From: Candidatus Atribacteria bacterium
Lineage (GTDB): Bacteria; Atribacterota; Atribacteria; Atribacterales; Caldatribacteriaceae
Direction: 5' to 3'
NCBI GenBank assembly: GCA_029982105.1
Contig: JARRCQ010000039.1
Span: 1-10,064, forward strand
Length of the DNA stretch: 10,064 nucleotides
Part shown: positions 1 to 6,872 of the stretch, one piece after another
How the letters are laid out: each line of letters opens with the position of its first letter
Numbering within the stretch: position 1 is the stretch's first letter
Program-made: the position numbers and the translations under genes
The notes under the pieces: generated by a model
Told to the model about the DNA's origin: nothing
The model's database searches: none
Seen by the model: the letters and a program-made list of their open reading frames with translations, nothing else

Positions 1-713
1 ATAGCTAAAGCAAAGTTGACTTCGTTTTCCATTTCAAATTTTTCAATTTCATAATTACCTGTCATATAAGATTGGAAAATTTTCATACCCTCTATTGCTC
101 TCTCTACTAAAGAAGCTAAGGTCGCCACCCTTTTTTGCAGAAGATGAGAAACTCCTTTGATTCTCTTACCCAAGTAATCTACGCTGAATCCCACCAAAGG
201 TAAAACTGCCACTGAAAATAGAGCCAGTTTCCAGTGAACAAAAAATAACAAAATTATGGAACCAGAAAAAATAAAAAAGTCCATAAATAGATTGACAAAA
301 GCGTTAGAAAAAAGGCTCTGTAACATCGCTATATCATTGGTTAAGCGAGAAACTACCTCCCCGGCAGGATTATCTCGAAAGAAAGAAGCAGGAAGAAAAT
401 AAAGATGTTGATAAAGCTCAGAACGCAGACGGGTTATAGCTCGGAAAGTAGAATAAGAAATCCATAAATTTTGGAGATAAGAAGCTAACCCTTTAAAGAA
501 AAAGAGAACCACTACCCCCAAGGAAATAAGGATAAGAAGACGGCTGTTCTTACCTACCAGAGCATTATCAATGATATCTTTAACTAACCAAGGAATAGCC
601 AAATTAAATCCTGCTCCAAATAGAGCCATCAAAAAAGCACCTATAACGTAAGATTTATAGGGGCGAATATACTTCCAAAGACGCCCGAAAACGCTATTAT
701 TTTGCTTTTTCAT
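1..713 (-). CDS. msbA: MsbA-type ABC exporter, N-terminal membrane domain (partial, 3' end outside window)
   Basis: Reading the minus strand from ATG at 713 gives 237 intact codons running off the window edge at position 1. The visible part is a type IV ABC exporter membrane domain: an N-terminal elbow (FGRLWKYIRPYK), hydrophobic helices at about residues 22-43 and 57-81 and a pair at about 133-175, and a coupling region with DNPAGEVVSRLTND near residues 114-127, matching the MsbA/ABC_membrane family. The ATP-binding domain would follow outside the window. The family flips lipid A core (or other lipids and drugs) across the inner membrane. Its position directly downstream of lpxB and an LpxB-like gene favours the lipid A flippase role, but the membrane domain alone cannot exclude another substrate. 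The start overlaps the preceding gene by 17 bases and has GGGAG 8 bases upstream (722-726). Confidence 0.85.
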   Translation of the reverse strand, partial: MKKQNNSVFGRLWKYIRPYKSYVIGAFLMALFGAGFNLAIPWLVKDIIDNALVGKNSRLLILISLGVVVLFFFKGLASYLQNLWISYSTFRAITRLRSELYQHLYFLPASFFRDNPAGEVVSRLTNDIAMLQSLFSNAFVNLFMDFFIFSGSIILLFFVHWKLALFSVAVLPLVGFSVDYLGKRIKGVSHLLQKRVATLASLVERAIEGMKIFQSYMTGNYEIEKFEMENEVNFALA

Positions 714-1791
714 CCCACCATCTCCCGACCATTTCCGCTAAACGCGGAGAAGCATTACGAGGAAACGATTCTTCAGGAAAATAAATTTCTGGTTCCTTAT
801 TCATCATCTCTTGAATCGTATCCACCACCTCTAAAGGCGATAAATCACCTCTTAATTCTTTTAGTACTTCTTCATCCAAAAGCTCATTAGGAAGAGAAAT
901 CCACTTTCTCTTCCCAGCCATTTTTTTTACCACATTCCTCTTTATTATTTTACCCCAAAAAGGTATTTTTTCTAAGAGCAACATCGGACCTTCTAACGGT
1001 ATTTTTTCCAATCCCCAAAAAGGAAGAATAACTATACCTCTTTTCCCCCGGTAAGCAATCTCCAAATTATTAGAACCAGGTATGGTAACTATTAAGTCAG
1101 CTTCGGCCATAAGAGAGGAAGTTTTACCAAAAAAAGGCCTAAAGAAGGTAGGCATATTTTTTAATTCTGGCACATCATTAAAATTATAGTGACTAGGAAA
1201 ACCTAAAGTCAAAGAAATCTTGGGATAAATTTTAGTGAGTTCTTTCCCCACTTGAAAGAAAAAAGGTAATAAATAGGGATAAAAGATTTTTCTGCTCCCA
1301 GGCAAAAAAAGACAACGAGGAAAACCAGCAGGAAAAACGCAAGAAGTAGGAGTAGATATAGAGGAGAAAAGTAAATCTCCTAAAAATATCTTTCTATCAA
1401 AATTGAGTTTCTCAAAATCCCGCCAAAATCGAGCTAAGTACAAGTCTACTTTTTGCAACCATTTAAAATAACCACCGTATACCCAGAGAGGGAAACCTGT
1501 TCTTCGCTTTAGCAAAACGGCATAAAGCAAATCTCCTCCTAAGTAAAGAATTAAACCTGGAGAAGGAAGCTTTCCGCTTCTCAAACAAAAACGTACTGTT
1601 TCTCGAGGGGAGAAAACCCTCTCTACTAAAGGATAATTTTTTATTAGTTCTTCCTCCTGACCAGTACTAAATTGGCAAGGAGGAACATAAACCCACACCC
1701 GAGGAGGAGAAGGTTGATTAGAAAGGTCGCGCAAAAAGGGATACAACCAATAATATACTTCTCCCGGACTATTTACAGTTATAAGCAACAA
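697..1791 (-). CDS. Divergent LpxB-like protein (lipid-A-disaccharide synthase-related), function unknown
   Basis: A 364-residue protein lying between lpxB and the msbA-type gene. It is distantly similar to its upstream neighbour LpxB. Shared features are LPGSRK at 163-168 (LpxB LLPGSRK), PGSNNLEIA at 238-246 where LpxB has SSGTVTLEVA, and SLPNELLDEEVLKEL at 299-313 against GLPNIVMGKEISSEL. The N-terminus keeps a GE (residues 10-11) but has YYW where LpxB has SGD, and the DNPGFN catalytic segment is replaced by GGDLLYAVLL near 85-94. I recall a related group annotated 'lipid-A-disaccharide synthase-related' in cyanobacteria, with a PGTN.AE motif; that link is from memory. It may be a GT-B glycosyltransferase acting on lipid A or another envelope lipid, or a non-catalytic partner; the donor and acceptor are unknown. 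The start is TTG at 1791 (a second TTG follows), 7 bases after the lpxB stop, with no good ribosome site nearby, so the exact start is uncertain. No signal peptide is seen. Confidence 0.75.
   Translation of the reverse strand: MLLITVNSPGEVYYWLYPFLRDLSNQPSPPRVWVYVPPCQFSTGQEEELIKNYPLVERVFSPRETVRFCLRSGKLPSPGLILYLGGDLLYAVLLKRRTGFPLWVYGGYFKWLQKVDLYLARFWRDFEKLNFDRKIFLGDLLFSSISTPTSCVFPAGFPRCLFLPGSRKIFYPYLLPFFFQVGKELTKIYPKISLTLGFPSHYNFNDVPELKNMPTFFRPFFGKTSSLMAEADLIVTIPGSNNLEIAYRGKRGIVILPFWGLEKIPLEGPMLLLEKIPFWGKIIKRNVVKKMAGKRKWISLPNELLDEEVLKELRGDLSPLEVVDTIQEMMNKEPEIYFPEESFPRNASPRLAEMVGRWWDEKAK
722..726 (-). promoter_or_regulatory. Ribosome binding site of the msbA-type gene
   Basis: GGGAG on the minus strand, 8 bases before the ATG at 713. 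It lies inside the end of the preceding lpxB-like gene and supports this start despite the 17-base overlap. Confidence 0.6.
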
Positions 1792-1798
1792 AGGACGA

Positions 1799-2893
1799 TC
1801 AGAGATATTCTTCCACCACCCGGGCTACTTCTGCAAAGGGGTTTCCTTGATTTAGCTTTTCTCTAATTTTTAAGGAGTTCCCAATGGCCTCTTCCCGAGC
1901 TCGAGGATCGTTTAATATTTTTTCTACCTCTTTTAGAAGACGGGAGGCCGAAAAGTCTTTTCCTATTAATTCCGAGGATATTTCTTTTCCCATCACGATA
2001 TTAGGCAAACCCACAAAGGTTTTTTTCACCAACGGCCGAGCTAAAAGAAAAGTTAGGAGAGCCACCCGGTAAACTATAACCTGGGGAATACCAGTCAGAG
2101 CCACTTCTAAAGTTACAGTTCCAGAAGAAGATATAGCCAAAGCACTACCAGGTAAAATGGATAATAACTCTTTTCTCTCTTTTATGGTTACCGGAAAACC
2201 AGCCATTTCTTTTGCTAAAAGTTCTTGTGCTTCTCTTGAGGCAGCAATTGCAGTAAACTCCATCACCTCTTCATTGAGGAGAAGAGGAATAAATTTTTTA
2301 ACTACTGTTAGATAATTAACGATTTCCCTTTTCCGACTACCAGGTAAAAGAACTATATTTTTGTTTTCTTTAGAAGAATATGAAACCTGAGGAATGAGAT
2401 AAGGAGCAGGATGCCCCACCCACTTTACTTTCGCTTTTCCTCCCTGGAAATAATTCACTTCCCAGGGGAAAATAGTCAATATCCAATCGGCATGCTGAGA
2501 AAGAAAAGAAGCTCTCTTTCTTCCCCAAGCCCATACTTGAGGGGGAACAAAATAAACCACGGGAATTTTATGCTCTTGACACAAAGAAGCCAAACGAAGA
2601 TTAAAACCAGGATTGTCAATTAGTAAAACTACATCAGGACATTCCTTCTTTATTACCTCTTGGGATAAACTCCAAACTTCTCTCCATTCCCGGAGAGTCA
2701 ACAATGCCTCCCACAAACCCACTGTAGAGAGAGAAAGCGTGGAATAAAGAAGCCGAGCACCAGCTTTTTCGCTTCTTTCTCCTCCCAGGGCTAAAACCTC
2801 TACTTCTTTACTTCCTTGCCGAAGAAGGCTAATTATTTCCCCTCCATAGTAATCACCAGAAATATCCCCAACTGAGACAAAAACCTTACTCAT
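1799..2893 (-). CDS. lpxB: Lipid-A-disaccharide synthase LpxB
   Basis: A full-length (364 aa; family about 380) GT19 glycosyltransferase. It joins UDP-2,3-diacylglucosamine to lipid X (2,3-diacylglucosamine 1-phosphate), giving the lipid A disaccharide 1-phosphate at the inner face of the cytoplasmic membrane. Family signatures in order: GDISGD at 9-14 (usual GE.SGD), LLIDNPGFNLRLA at 90-102, whose Asp93 matches the proposed catalytic Asp98 of E. coli LpxB, PPQVWAWGRKRA at 117-128, WVGHP at 158-162, LLPGSRKREI at 182-191, SSGTVTLE at 256-263 (nucleotide-sugar contact region), and GLPNIVMGKEI at 295-305. The ATG abuts the lpxI stop directly (TAA then ATG). No clear Shine-Dalgarno lies at normal spacing, which suggests coupling to lpxI translation. 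Confidence 0.97.
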   Translation of the reverse strand: MSKVFVSVGDISGDYYGGEIISLLRQGSKEVEVLALGGERSEKAGARLLYSTLSLSTVGLWEALLTLREWREVWSLSQEVIKKECPDVVLLIDNPGFNLRLASLCQEHKIPVVYFVPPQVWAWGRKRASFLSQHADWILTIFPWEVNYFQGGKAKVKWVGHPAPYLIPQVSYSSKENKNIVLLPGSRKREIVNYLTVVKKFIPLLLNEEVMEFTAIAASREAQELLAKEMAGFPVTIKERKELLSILPGSALAISSSGTVTLEVALTGIPQVIVYRVALLTFLLARPLVKKTFVGLPNIVMGKEISSELIGKDFSASRLLKEVEKILNDPRAREEAIGNSLKIREKLNQGNPFAEVARVVEEYL

Positions 2894-3673
2894 TTAACTA
2901 ATGCCTACTACTCCCACTCCATATTTCTCTGCCTCTTTTACTATTTTTTCCCGGTCCAAAAGAAAAGTCTTTCCTGCTTCCAGAGCAATTATTCCTCCAT
3001 TTTTAAGACACCGTACAGTTCGCTCCCCTATCGCTGGAATATCAATCAAAAAACTTTGTTGGCTACGGGCCATTTTCACCACTACCACTTCTTTCCCTAG
3101 GGAAACCCCCCGCTTAATGGTCTCATCCGTACCTTCTGCCCCCTCCAGAGCCAACACTGTCCCCCTTTTTACTACCACAGTCTGTCCAATTTCCTCATCA
3201 GCTAAAAAACGAGCAATCCGAGCTCCATAGGAAATATCCTCCCATTCCTCTTGCGATGGGTCTCTACCTGCTATTTTGCCTGAGGGAGTAAGACATTCTT
3301 TTAAGAAAGAAACAGGAGAAACCAACTCAACCTTTCCCTGCAATTGGGCAAGAGCAGCTTGTAAAAGAGTTTGGTCTTGCCATTTGGGAATGGAAGAAAA
3401 TAGGTTTTTTAGTTCATCATGAAGTACATTTTCTTCGAAAACTAAGTTTTTAGGGATTTTGCCTGCCAAACATATATGAGTTATTTTTTCCCGTTGTATA
3501 ATCTCCAATATCTGAGCTAAAGATAGGCCATCGACCCATAAGTCAGGTTTAAGTTCTTCAGGAAGGGAGAAGGAGAAAGAGCTTAAAACTAAAACTTCTC
3601 CTTCTTCTTTAGCTTTATCATAAACTAAAAGAGGGATATTACCCTCACCAGCTAAAAGAAGTATCTTCTTCAT
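2894..3673 (-). CDS. lpxI: UDP-2,3-diacylglucosamine pyrophosphatase LpxI
   Basis: A 259-residue LpxI, the non-homologous alternative to LpxH. It hydrolyses UDP-2,3-diacylglucosamine to lipid X and UMP in the cytoplasm, the step just before LpxB. Family features: N-terminal LLAGEGNIPLL (6-16), AGKIPK (70-75), GRDPSQEEWEDISYGARIA (136-154), a VVVKRGTVLALEGAEGTDE core (166-184), IDIPAIG (210-216), and LEAGKT (231-236). Asp211 in IDIP sits where I would place the catalytic Asp225 of Caulobacter LpxI, but this is by motif memory. The segment before it reads ARSQQS, where the family usually has something like KP.QD. The start lies 29 bases inside lpxA and is supported by AAGGAGG at 3687-3693, 13 bases upstream. 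Confidence 0.95.
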   Translation of the reverse strand: MKKILLLAGEGNIPLLVYDKAKEEGEVLVLSSFSFSLPEELKPDLWVDGLSLAQILEIIQREKITHICLAGKIPKNLVFEENVLHDELKNLFSSIPKWQDQTLLQAALAQLQGKVELVSPVSFLKECLTPSGKIAGRDPSQEEWEDISYGARIARFLADEEIGQTVVVKRGTVLALEGAEGTDETIKRGVSLGKEVVVVKMARSQQSFLIDIPAIGERTVRCLKNGGIIALEAGKTFLLDREKIVKEAEKYGVGVVGIS

Positions 3674-4472
3674 TGTTATTTTTCTGCCTCCTTGTTACCC
3701 ATCTAGTGATTCCTCTTTTGCTTCTTTCCCAAAAACCAACGATTTCTTCTACCAATTGGGGGTCAAAACTACTGTTCTTTAATTCCTGAAGAGCTTGAGA
3801 GCGAGGTAAATTACTATGATAAATCAAGCTATAAATCTGGTGAACTTGCTCTCTTTTTTCCTTATTTATCCCCCTTCTTTTCATTCCCACTATGTTCAAA
3901 CCAAAAAGTCGGGCTGGATGACCATCGGCCAAAGTATAAGGAGGAATATCCATAACCACTTTGGAAAGACCTCCTATCATAACTAATTTACCTAAACGCA
4001 CAAATTGATGCACTCCCACCCAACCGCTTAAAGTGGCAAAATCTTCGATTTCCACATAACCAGCCAAGGTAGAATTATTAGCCATGGTAATTTTGTTACC
4101 TAAGTGGCAATTATGAGCAATATGACAGTAAGCCATTATGAAACAATCATCACCAACAGAAGTTGCTTTCCCCTCTCCAGTAGCTCTATGAACGGTAACA
4201 AATTCTCGCAGAGTAGTCCTGTCTCCGATTATCACCTGAGTTTCCTCTCCCCGGTAAGATAGGTCTTGCGGAGGAGTACCAATTACCACATGATGACCAA
4301 TATTGCAATGAGAACCGACTTTCACACTAGCTTCCATAACGGCAAAAGCGCCAATTTTAGTATAATCACCAACTTTTATCTTCCCTTGTAAGATAGAATA
4401 AGGACCAATCTCTACTCCTTCTCCCAGCTCAACTTCTGTCCCAATCTTAGCCGTAGAGTCGATTTTATTCAC
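3645..4472 (-). CDS. lpxA: UDP-N-acetylglucosamine acyltransferase LpxA
   Basis: A 275-residue LpxA, which transfers a 3-hydroxyacyl chain from acyl carrier protein to the 3-OH of UDP-GlcNAc, the first lipid A step. Left-handed beta-helix hexapeptides fill roughly residues 1-190, followed by a helical C-terminus. Diagnostic segments: TPPQDLSYRGE (66-76), REFVTVHRAT (89-98), CHIAHNC (116-122), VHQF (154-157), MIGG (165-168), NIVGMKRRG (193-201). By alignment to E. coli, His120 equals catalytic His125, His117 equals His122 and His155 equals His160. Position 139 is Tyr where E. coli has His144. Gly168 equals Gly173, the acyl ruler residue that in E. coli allows a C14 chain, so a long chain is inferred. 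The start is GTG with GGAGG 6 bases upstream, overlapping lpxC by 8 bases. The last ~18 residues extend past the usual end and run over the lpxI start. Confidence 0.97.
   Translation of the reverse strand: MNKIDSTAKIGTEVELGEGVEIGPYSILQGKIKVGDYTKIGAFAVMEASVKVGSHCNIGHHVVIGTPPQDLSYRGEETQVIIGDRTTLREFVTVHRATGEGKATSVGDDCFIMAYCHIAHNCHLGNKITMANNSTLAGYVEIEDFATLSGWVGVHQFVRLGKLVMIGGLSKVVMDIPPYTLADGHPARLFGLNIVGMKRRGINKEKREQVHQIYSLIYHSNLPRSQALQELKNSSFDPQLVEEIVGFWERSKRGITRWVTRRQKNNNEEDTSFSW
3687..3693 (-). promoter_or_regulatory. Ribosome binding site of lpxI, inside the end of lpxA
   Basis: AAGGAGG, a near-perfect anti-16S match, ends 13 bases before the lpxI ATG. It lies within the last codons of lpxA. 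The spacing is long, but no other in-frame start is closer. Confidence 0.7.
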
Positions 4473-5289
4473 TATTAACCTCCATTATCTTTCTTACCAT
4501 TTCTCGATTTAAGGTATGGCCAGAACGAATACCCAAAAAATAGCCTTTAATCCTTTTCCCTGCAAGCATTAAATCTCCTATCAAATCTAAAATCTTATGC
4601 CCTGCTGCTTCCCCAGGAAAGCGCAAAGGAACTGAACTTTTCCCTTCTTCATCTACAATAAAAGCTTCTTCTCTGACTCCTTTTCCCCATCCCCTCTGTA
4701 AAATTTCTTCCACTTCCCAGGAGAAAGCAAAAGTACGAGCAGAAAGAAGCTTACTAAAACCATCATTATTGGAGAATTCAAGAGCTTGAGAAAAATTAAA
4801 CTTCTCCATCTCTCCATCTAAAAAATACCATACCCGAAACTCCTCACCAGGGAAAGCAAAAAGATAATGGTTGCCCTCTTTTATTTTAATACTTCTACTT
4901 ACAACTAAATATTTTCGAGAAGCAACTTGGGATTGAAAGCCAACTTCCTGGAAAATATTAAACCAAAAAAGGGAGCTCCCATCCCCTCCTGGAAGCTCTT
5001 CACCCTCTACTACTACTTCCAAATTATCCAAATCACTCCCCCAACAAGCAGCTAGAAAATGCTCTACTGTAGATACCTGTTTTTTCCCTTTCTTGATTGT
5101 TGTGCAACGAGGAGTATTCTCTATATGTTGTATGGTAGCGGGAATGATTGTCTCCCCAACTCGAAAAACAATGCCACTATTTTCAGAAGCAGGGACAAGA
5201 GTCACCCTTACCGGCTCCCCACCATGTAGACCTATCCCTTCCACAGTACAAGAAGAAGCCAGAGTTCTCTGCAAGACTGGCGAACTCAT
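4465..5289 (-). CDS. lpxC: UDP-3-O-acyl-N-acetylglucosamine deacetylase LpxC
   Basis: LpxC is the zinc-dependent deacetylase that commits the cell to lipid A synthesis; it acts in the cytoplasm between LpxA and LpxD. At 274 aa it is somewhat shorter than the usual ~300. Visible landmarks: GIGLHGGEPV (18-27), STVEHFLAA (73-81) with general-base Glu76 and zinc ligand His77, GGDGSS (101-106), SARTF (183-187), HKILDLIGDL (231-240) giving zinc ligands His231 and Asp235 plus Lys232 and Asp239, and SGHTLN (256-261) with His258. All expected catalytic residues are therefore present. Just before the HK motif the usual DE.VRHK reads GEAAGHK. It is unfused; no FabZ domain follows. The ATG overlaps the lpxD stop (ATGA), with GAGG abutting the start, which points to coupled translation. 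Confidence 0.97.
   Translation of the reverse strand: MSSPVLQRTLASSCTVEGIGLHGGEPVRVTLVPASENSGIVFRVGETIIPATIQHIENTPRCTTIKKGKKQVSTVEHFLAACWGSDLDNLEVVVEGEELPGGDGSSLFWFNIFQEVGFQSQVASRKYLVVSRSIKIKEGNHYLFAFPGEEFRVWYFLDGEMEKFNFSQALEFSNNDGFSKLLSARTFAFSWEVEEILQRGWGKGVREEAFIVDEEGKSSVPLRFPGEAAGHKILDLIGDLMLAGKRIKGYFLGIRSGHTLNREMVRKIMEVNSE
4479..4483 (-). promoter_or_regulatory. Ribosome binding site deciding the GTG start of lpxA
   Basis: GGAGG, 6 bases before GTG at 4472, inside the last codons of lpxC. It supports the GTG rather than any downstream ATG. Confidence 0.75.
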
Positions 5290-6308
5290 CCTCTAACCTG
5301 TTTATTTATTATCCTCTCTAAGTTTTTCACTTTTTCCCAGAGCTCAGGAAGTTTTCTAATTAGAGCTCTTTCTTTTAACTCTTTTTTATGTTCTTGAGCG
5401 GGGAACCCAGAGACAACTATACCATCAGGAATATCAGTCACTACCCCTGTTCGGGCAGCCATCTGCACTCCCCTACCCACTCGACGATGGTCTATTATCC
5501 CACTTTGAGCTGCCATTATTACTTCATCTCCCACTTCTGTGCTCCCTGCTATCCCTGATTGAGCCACTATCAACACGTTTTTACCTATTTTCACATTATG
5601 AGCAATCATAACTAGATTGTCAATTTTGGAACCAGTACCAATTTTAGTCGTTCCCAGAACAGCTCTATCCACAGTAGAATTAGAACCTATTTCCACATCG
5701 TCTTCAATTATCACTTTTCCCACATGAGGAATTTTACAATAATTGTTTTCTACTCTTTCATAACCAAATCCATCCGCCCCTATTACTACTCCACTATGAA
5801 GAACCACCCGATCTCCAATCCAGCAATTTTCTCTTACCACCACCTGAGGGTAAAGAATACACTCTCGACCTACCTGAGTATTTTTCCCCAGATAAACTTG
5901 AGAAAAAATAATGGTATTATCTCCTACGATTACCCCTTCTTCTATCACTGTAAAGGGACCCACTGAAACGTTCTTACCTAAGGAAGCTTGAGGATGAACA
6001 AAAGCTTGAGGATGAATCCCTCTATCCGGAAAATAGGAAGGAAAAAAACAAGGAGCCAACTTAGAAAAGGCGTAACGAGGATTTTCTACCAATATAATAT
6101 TTTTACCTGTTAACCTACTTTCTAATCCCGGCTTAGTTATTACCGCTTTAGCAGAGGAGCAAAGCGTTTCTTCTAAGTAAAGAGGGTGATAAAAAAGAAT
6201 TAAATCATCTTCCTCTGCATCTTCTGGTTCTTTTATGCTTTTTACTTCCCAGTGGGGGTCACCTATCAGGCTCCCCCCCACTACTTCAACAATTTCTTGT
6301 AATTTCAA
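5286..6308 (-). CDS. lpxD: UDP-3-O-(3-hydroxyacyl)glucosamine N-acyltransferase LpxD
   Basis: A full-length (340 aa) LpxD, which adds the second 3-hydroxyacyl chain, on the 2-amino group, using acyl-ACP. Domains: an N-terminal uridine-binding domain (about 1-95, opening KLQEIVEVVGGSLIGDP), a left-handed beta-helix of hexapeptides (about 96-295), and a C-terminal helical tail (about 305-340). Signatures: GIHPQAFVHPQASLG (97-111), VIGADGFGY (175-183), IDNLVMIAHNVKIG (229-242) with His237 matching E. coli catalytic His239, GIAGST (252-257), and SGFPAQEHKKEL (300-311). The start is TTG at 6308. GGAG lies 12 bases upstream inside the end of ompH, and the protein begins exactly where family members do, so I accept it. 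Two adjacent hexapeptides share an exact 15-base repeat (see repeat entry). Confidence 0.96.
   Translation of the reverse strand: MKLQEIVEVVGGSLIGDPHWEVKSIKEPEDAEEDDLILFYHPLYLEETLCSSAKAVITKPGLESRLTGKNIILVENPRYAFSKLAPCFFPSYFPDRGIHPQAFVHPQASLGKNVSVGPFTVIEEGVIVGDNTIIFSQVYLGKNTQVGRECILYPQVVVRENCWIGDRVVLHSGVVIGADGFGYERVENNYCKIPHVGKVIIEDDVEIGSNSTVDRAVLGTTKIGTGSKIDNLVMIAHNVKIGKNVLIVAQSGIAGSTEVGDEVIMAAQSGIIDHRRVGRGVQMAARTGVVTDIPDGIVVSGFPAQEHKKELKERALIRKLPELWEKVKNLERIINKQVRG
5984..6016. repeat. Two exact 15-base copies, 18-base period, in lpxD
   Basis: AAGCTTGAGGATGAA on the plus strand occurs at 5984-5998 and 6002-6016. The 18-base period equals one hexapeptide turn of the beta-helix, and both copies encode HPQA (residues 99-102 and 105-108). 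Family members normally carry two similar turns here, so this is internal protein repetition rather than a mobile or regulatory repeat. Confidence 0.85.
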
Positions 6309-6314
6309 AACTAT

Positions 6315-6833
6315 CTATTTCTCCGAAACAGCAGCAATGTTTTTAATTTCTTCTATTACCTGATCAGTAATATCTACTCCTCCATAAAGTACAATGGGCA
6401 TCTCCAATAGTTCATTTTGGGAAACAGGTATACGTAACTCACTCCTAATAACTAAAGTAAGTTTTTTAGACTCAGCTACTTTTCTAATCGCTGCAATCAC
6501 ATCACTATATCTCTGATTTACCAAATCTTGCCGCTCTTTCAACATCTGGTCTCTAACCGGAGCCCATTCAGCATTCATTTCTTCCTCTAATTTTTGTACT
6601 TCTTCTTTAGTCTTGCCTTTGCCTTTTTCATTTAATTCTACTTGCCTTTTCTGCATTTCTTCTTGCAGCCTATTCTCAGCATCTAATATCTTTTGCGTAT
6701 TAGGATGTGAGTCAAGGATTTTATTGATATCCACTAAACCCACCGTGGATTCTGCTGCCCAGCCAGGAATCGCAGATACTAAGAGCACTACTGTTATTAA
6801 AGCTAATCCGAACAAAATGTGACTTCTTTTCAT
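6315..6833 (-). CDS. OmpH/Skp-family periplasmic chaperone
   Basis: A 172-residue secreted protein. A signal peptide is clear: MKR, a hydrophobic stretch to about residue 21, and a likely cleavage after PGWA near residue 26. The mature part opens with VGLVDINKILDSHPNTQKI (31-49), the usual OmpH start, followed by a long charged helical region rich in Glu, Lys and Gln (about 45-120) that would form the Skp coiled-coil arms. It closes with a strand segment and VDITDQVIEEI near residues 153-163, the family's conserved end. Skp holds unfolded outer-membrane proteins in the periplasm and hands them to the BAM complex, fitting its place right after bamA. AAGGAAG at 6843-6849 lies 9 bases before the ATG. 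The 39-base gap upstream holds no visible promoter or terminator. Confidence 0.9.
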   Translation of the reverse strand: MKRSHILFGLALITVVLLVSAIPGWAAESTVGLVDINKILDSHPNTQKILDAENRLQEEMQKRQVELNEKGKGKTKEEVQKLEEEMNAEWAPVRDQMLKERQDLVNQRYSDVIAAIRKVAESKKLTLVIRSELRIPVSQNELLEMPIVLYGGVDITDQVIEEIKNIAAVSEK

Positions 6834-6842
6834 TACTTTTTT

Positions 6843-6849
6843 CTTCCTT
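6843..6849 (-). promoter_or_regulatory. Ribosome binding site of the ompH/skp gene
   Basis: AAGGAAG, 9 bases before the ATG at 6833, in the 39-base gap after bamA (6834-6872). The rest of the gap is A/T-rich without a hairpin. Confidence 0.6.
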
Positions 6850-6872
6850 TCTATAATGTTTTAATCTTTTTC

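Noticed and set aside
1..713. Possible frameshifted or broken ABC transporter
   Set aside because: Translating codon by codon across most of the stretch shows one continuous frame with family motifs; it is only cut by the window edge.
2901..3230. A 109-codon open frame on the plus strand
   Set aside because: It lies wholly antisense to lpxI, shows no family motif, and its Ser/Thr/Pro/Arg-rich text is what the complement of a low-G+C gene gives. The other plus-strand open frames in the window are rejected for the same reason.
6834..6872. Possible promoter or terminator in the bamA-ompH gap
   Set aside because: The gap is 39 A/T-rich bases with a ribosome site; there is no hairpin and no convincing -35/-10 pair.
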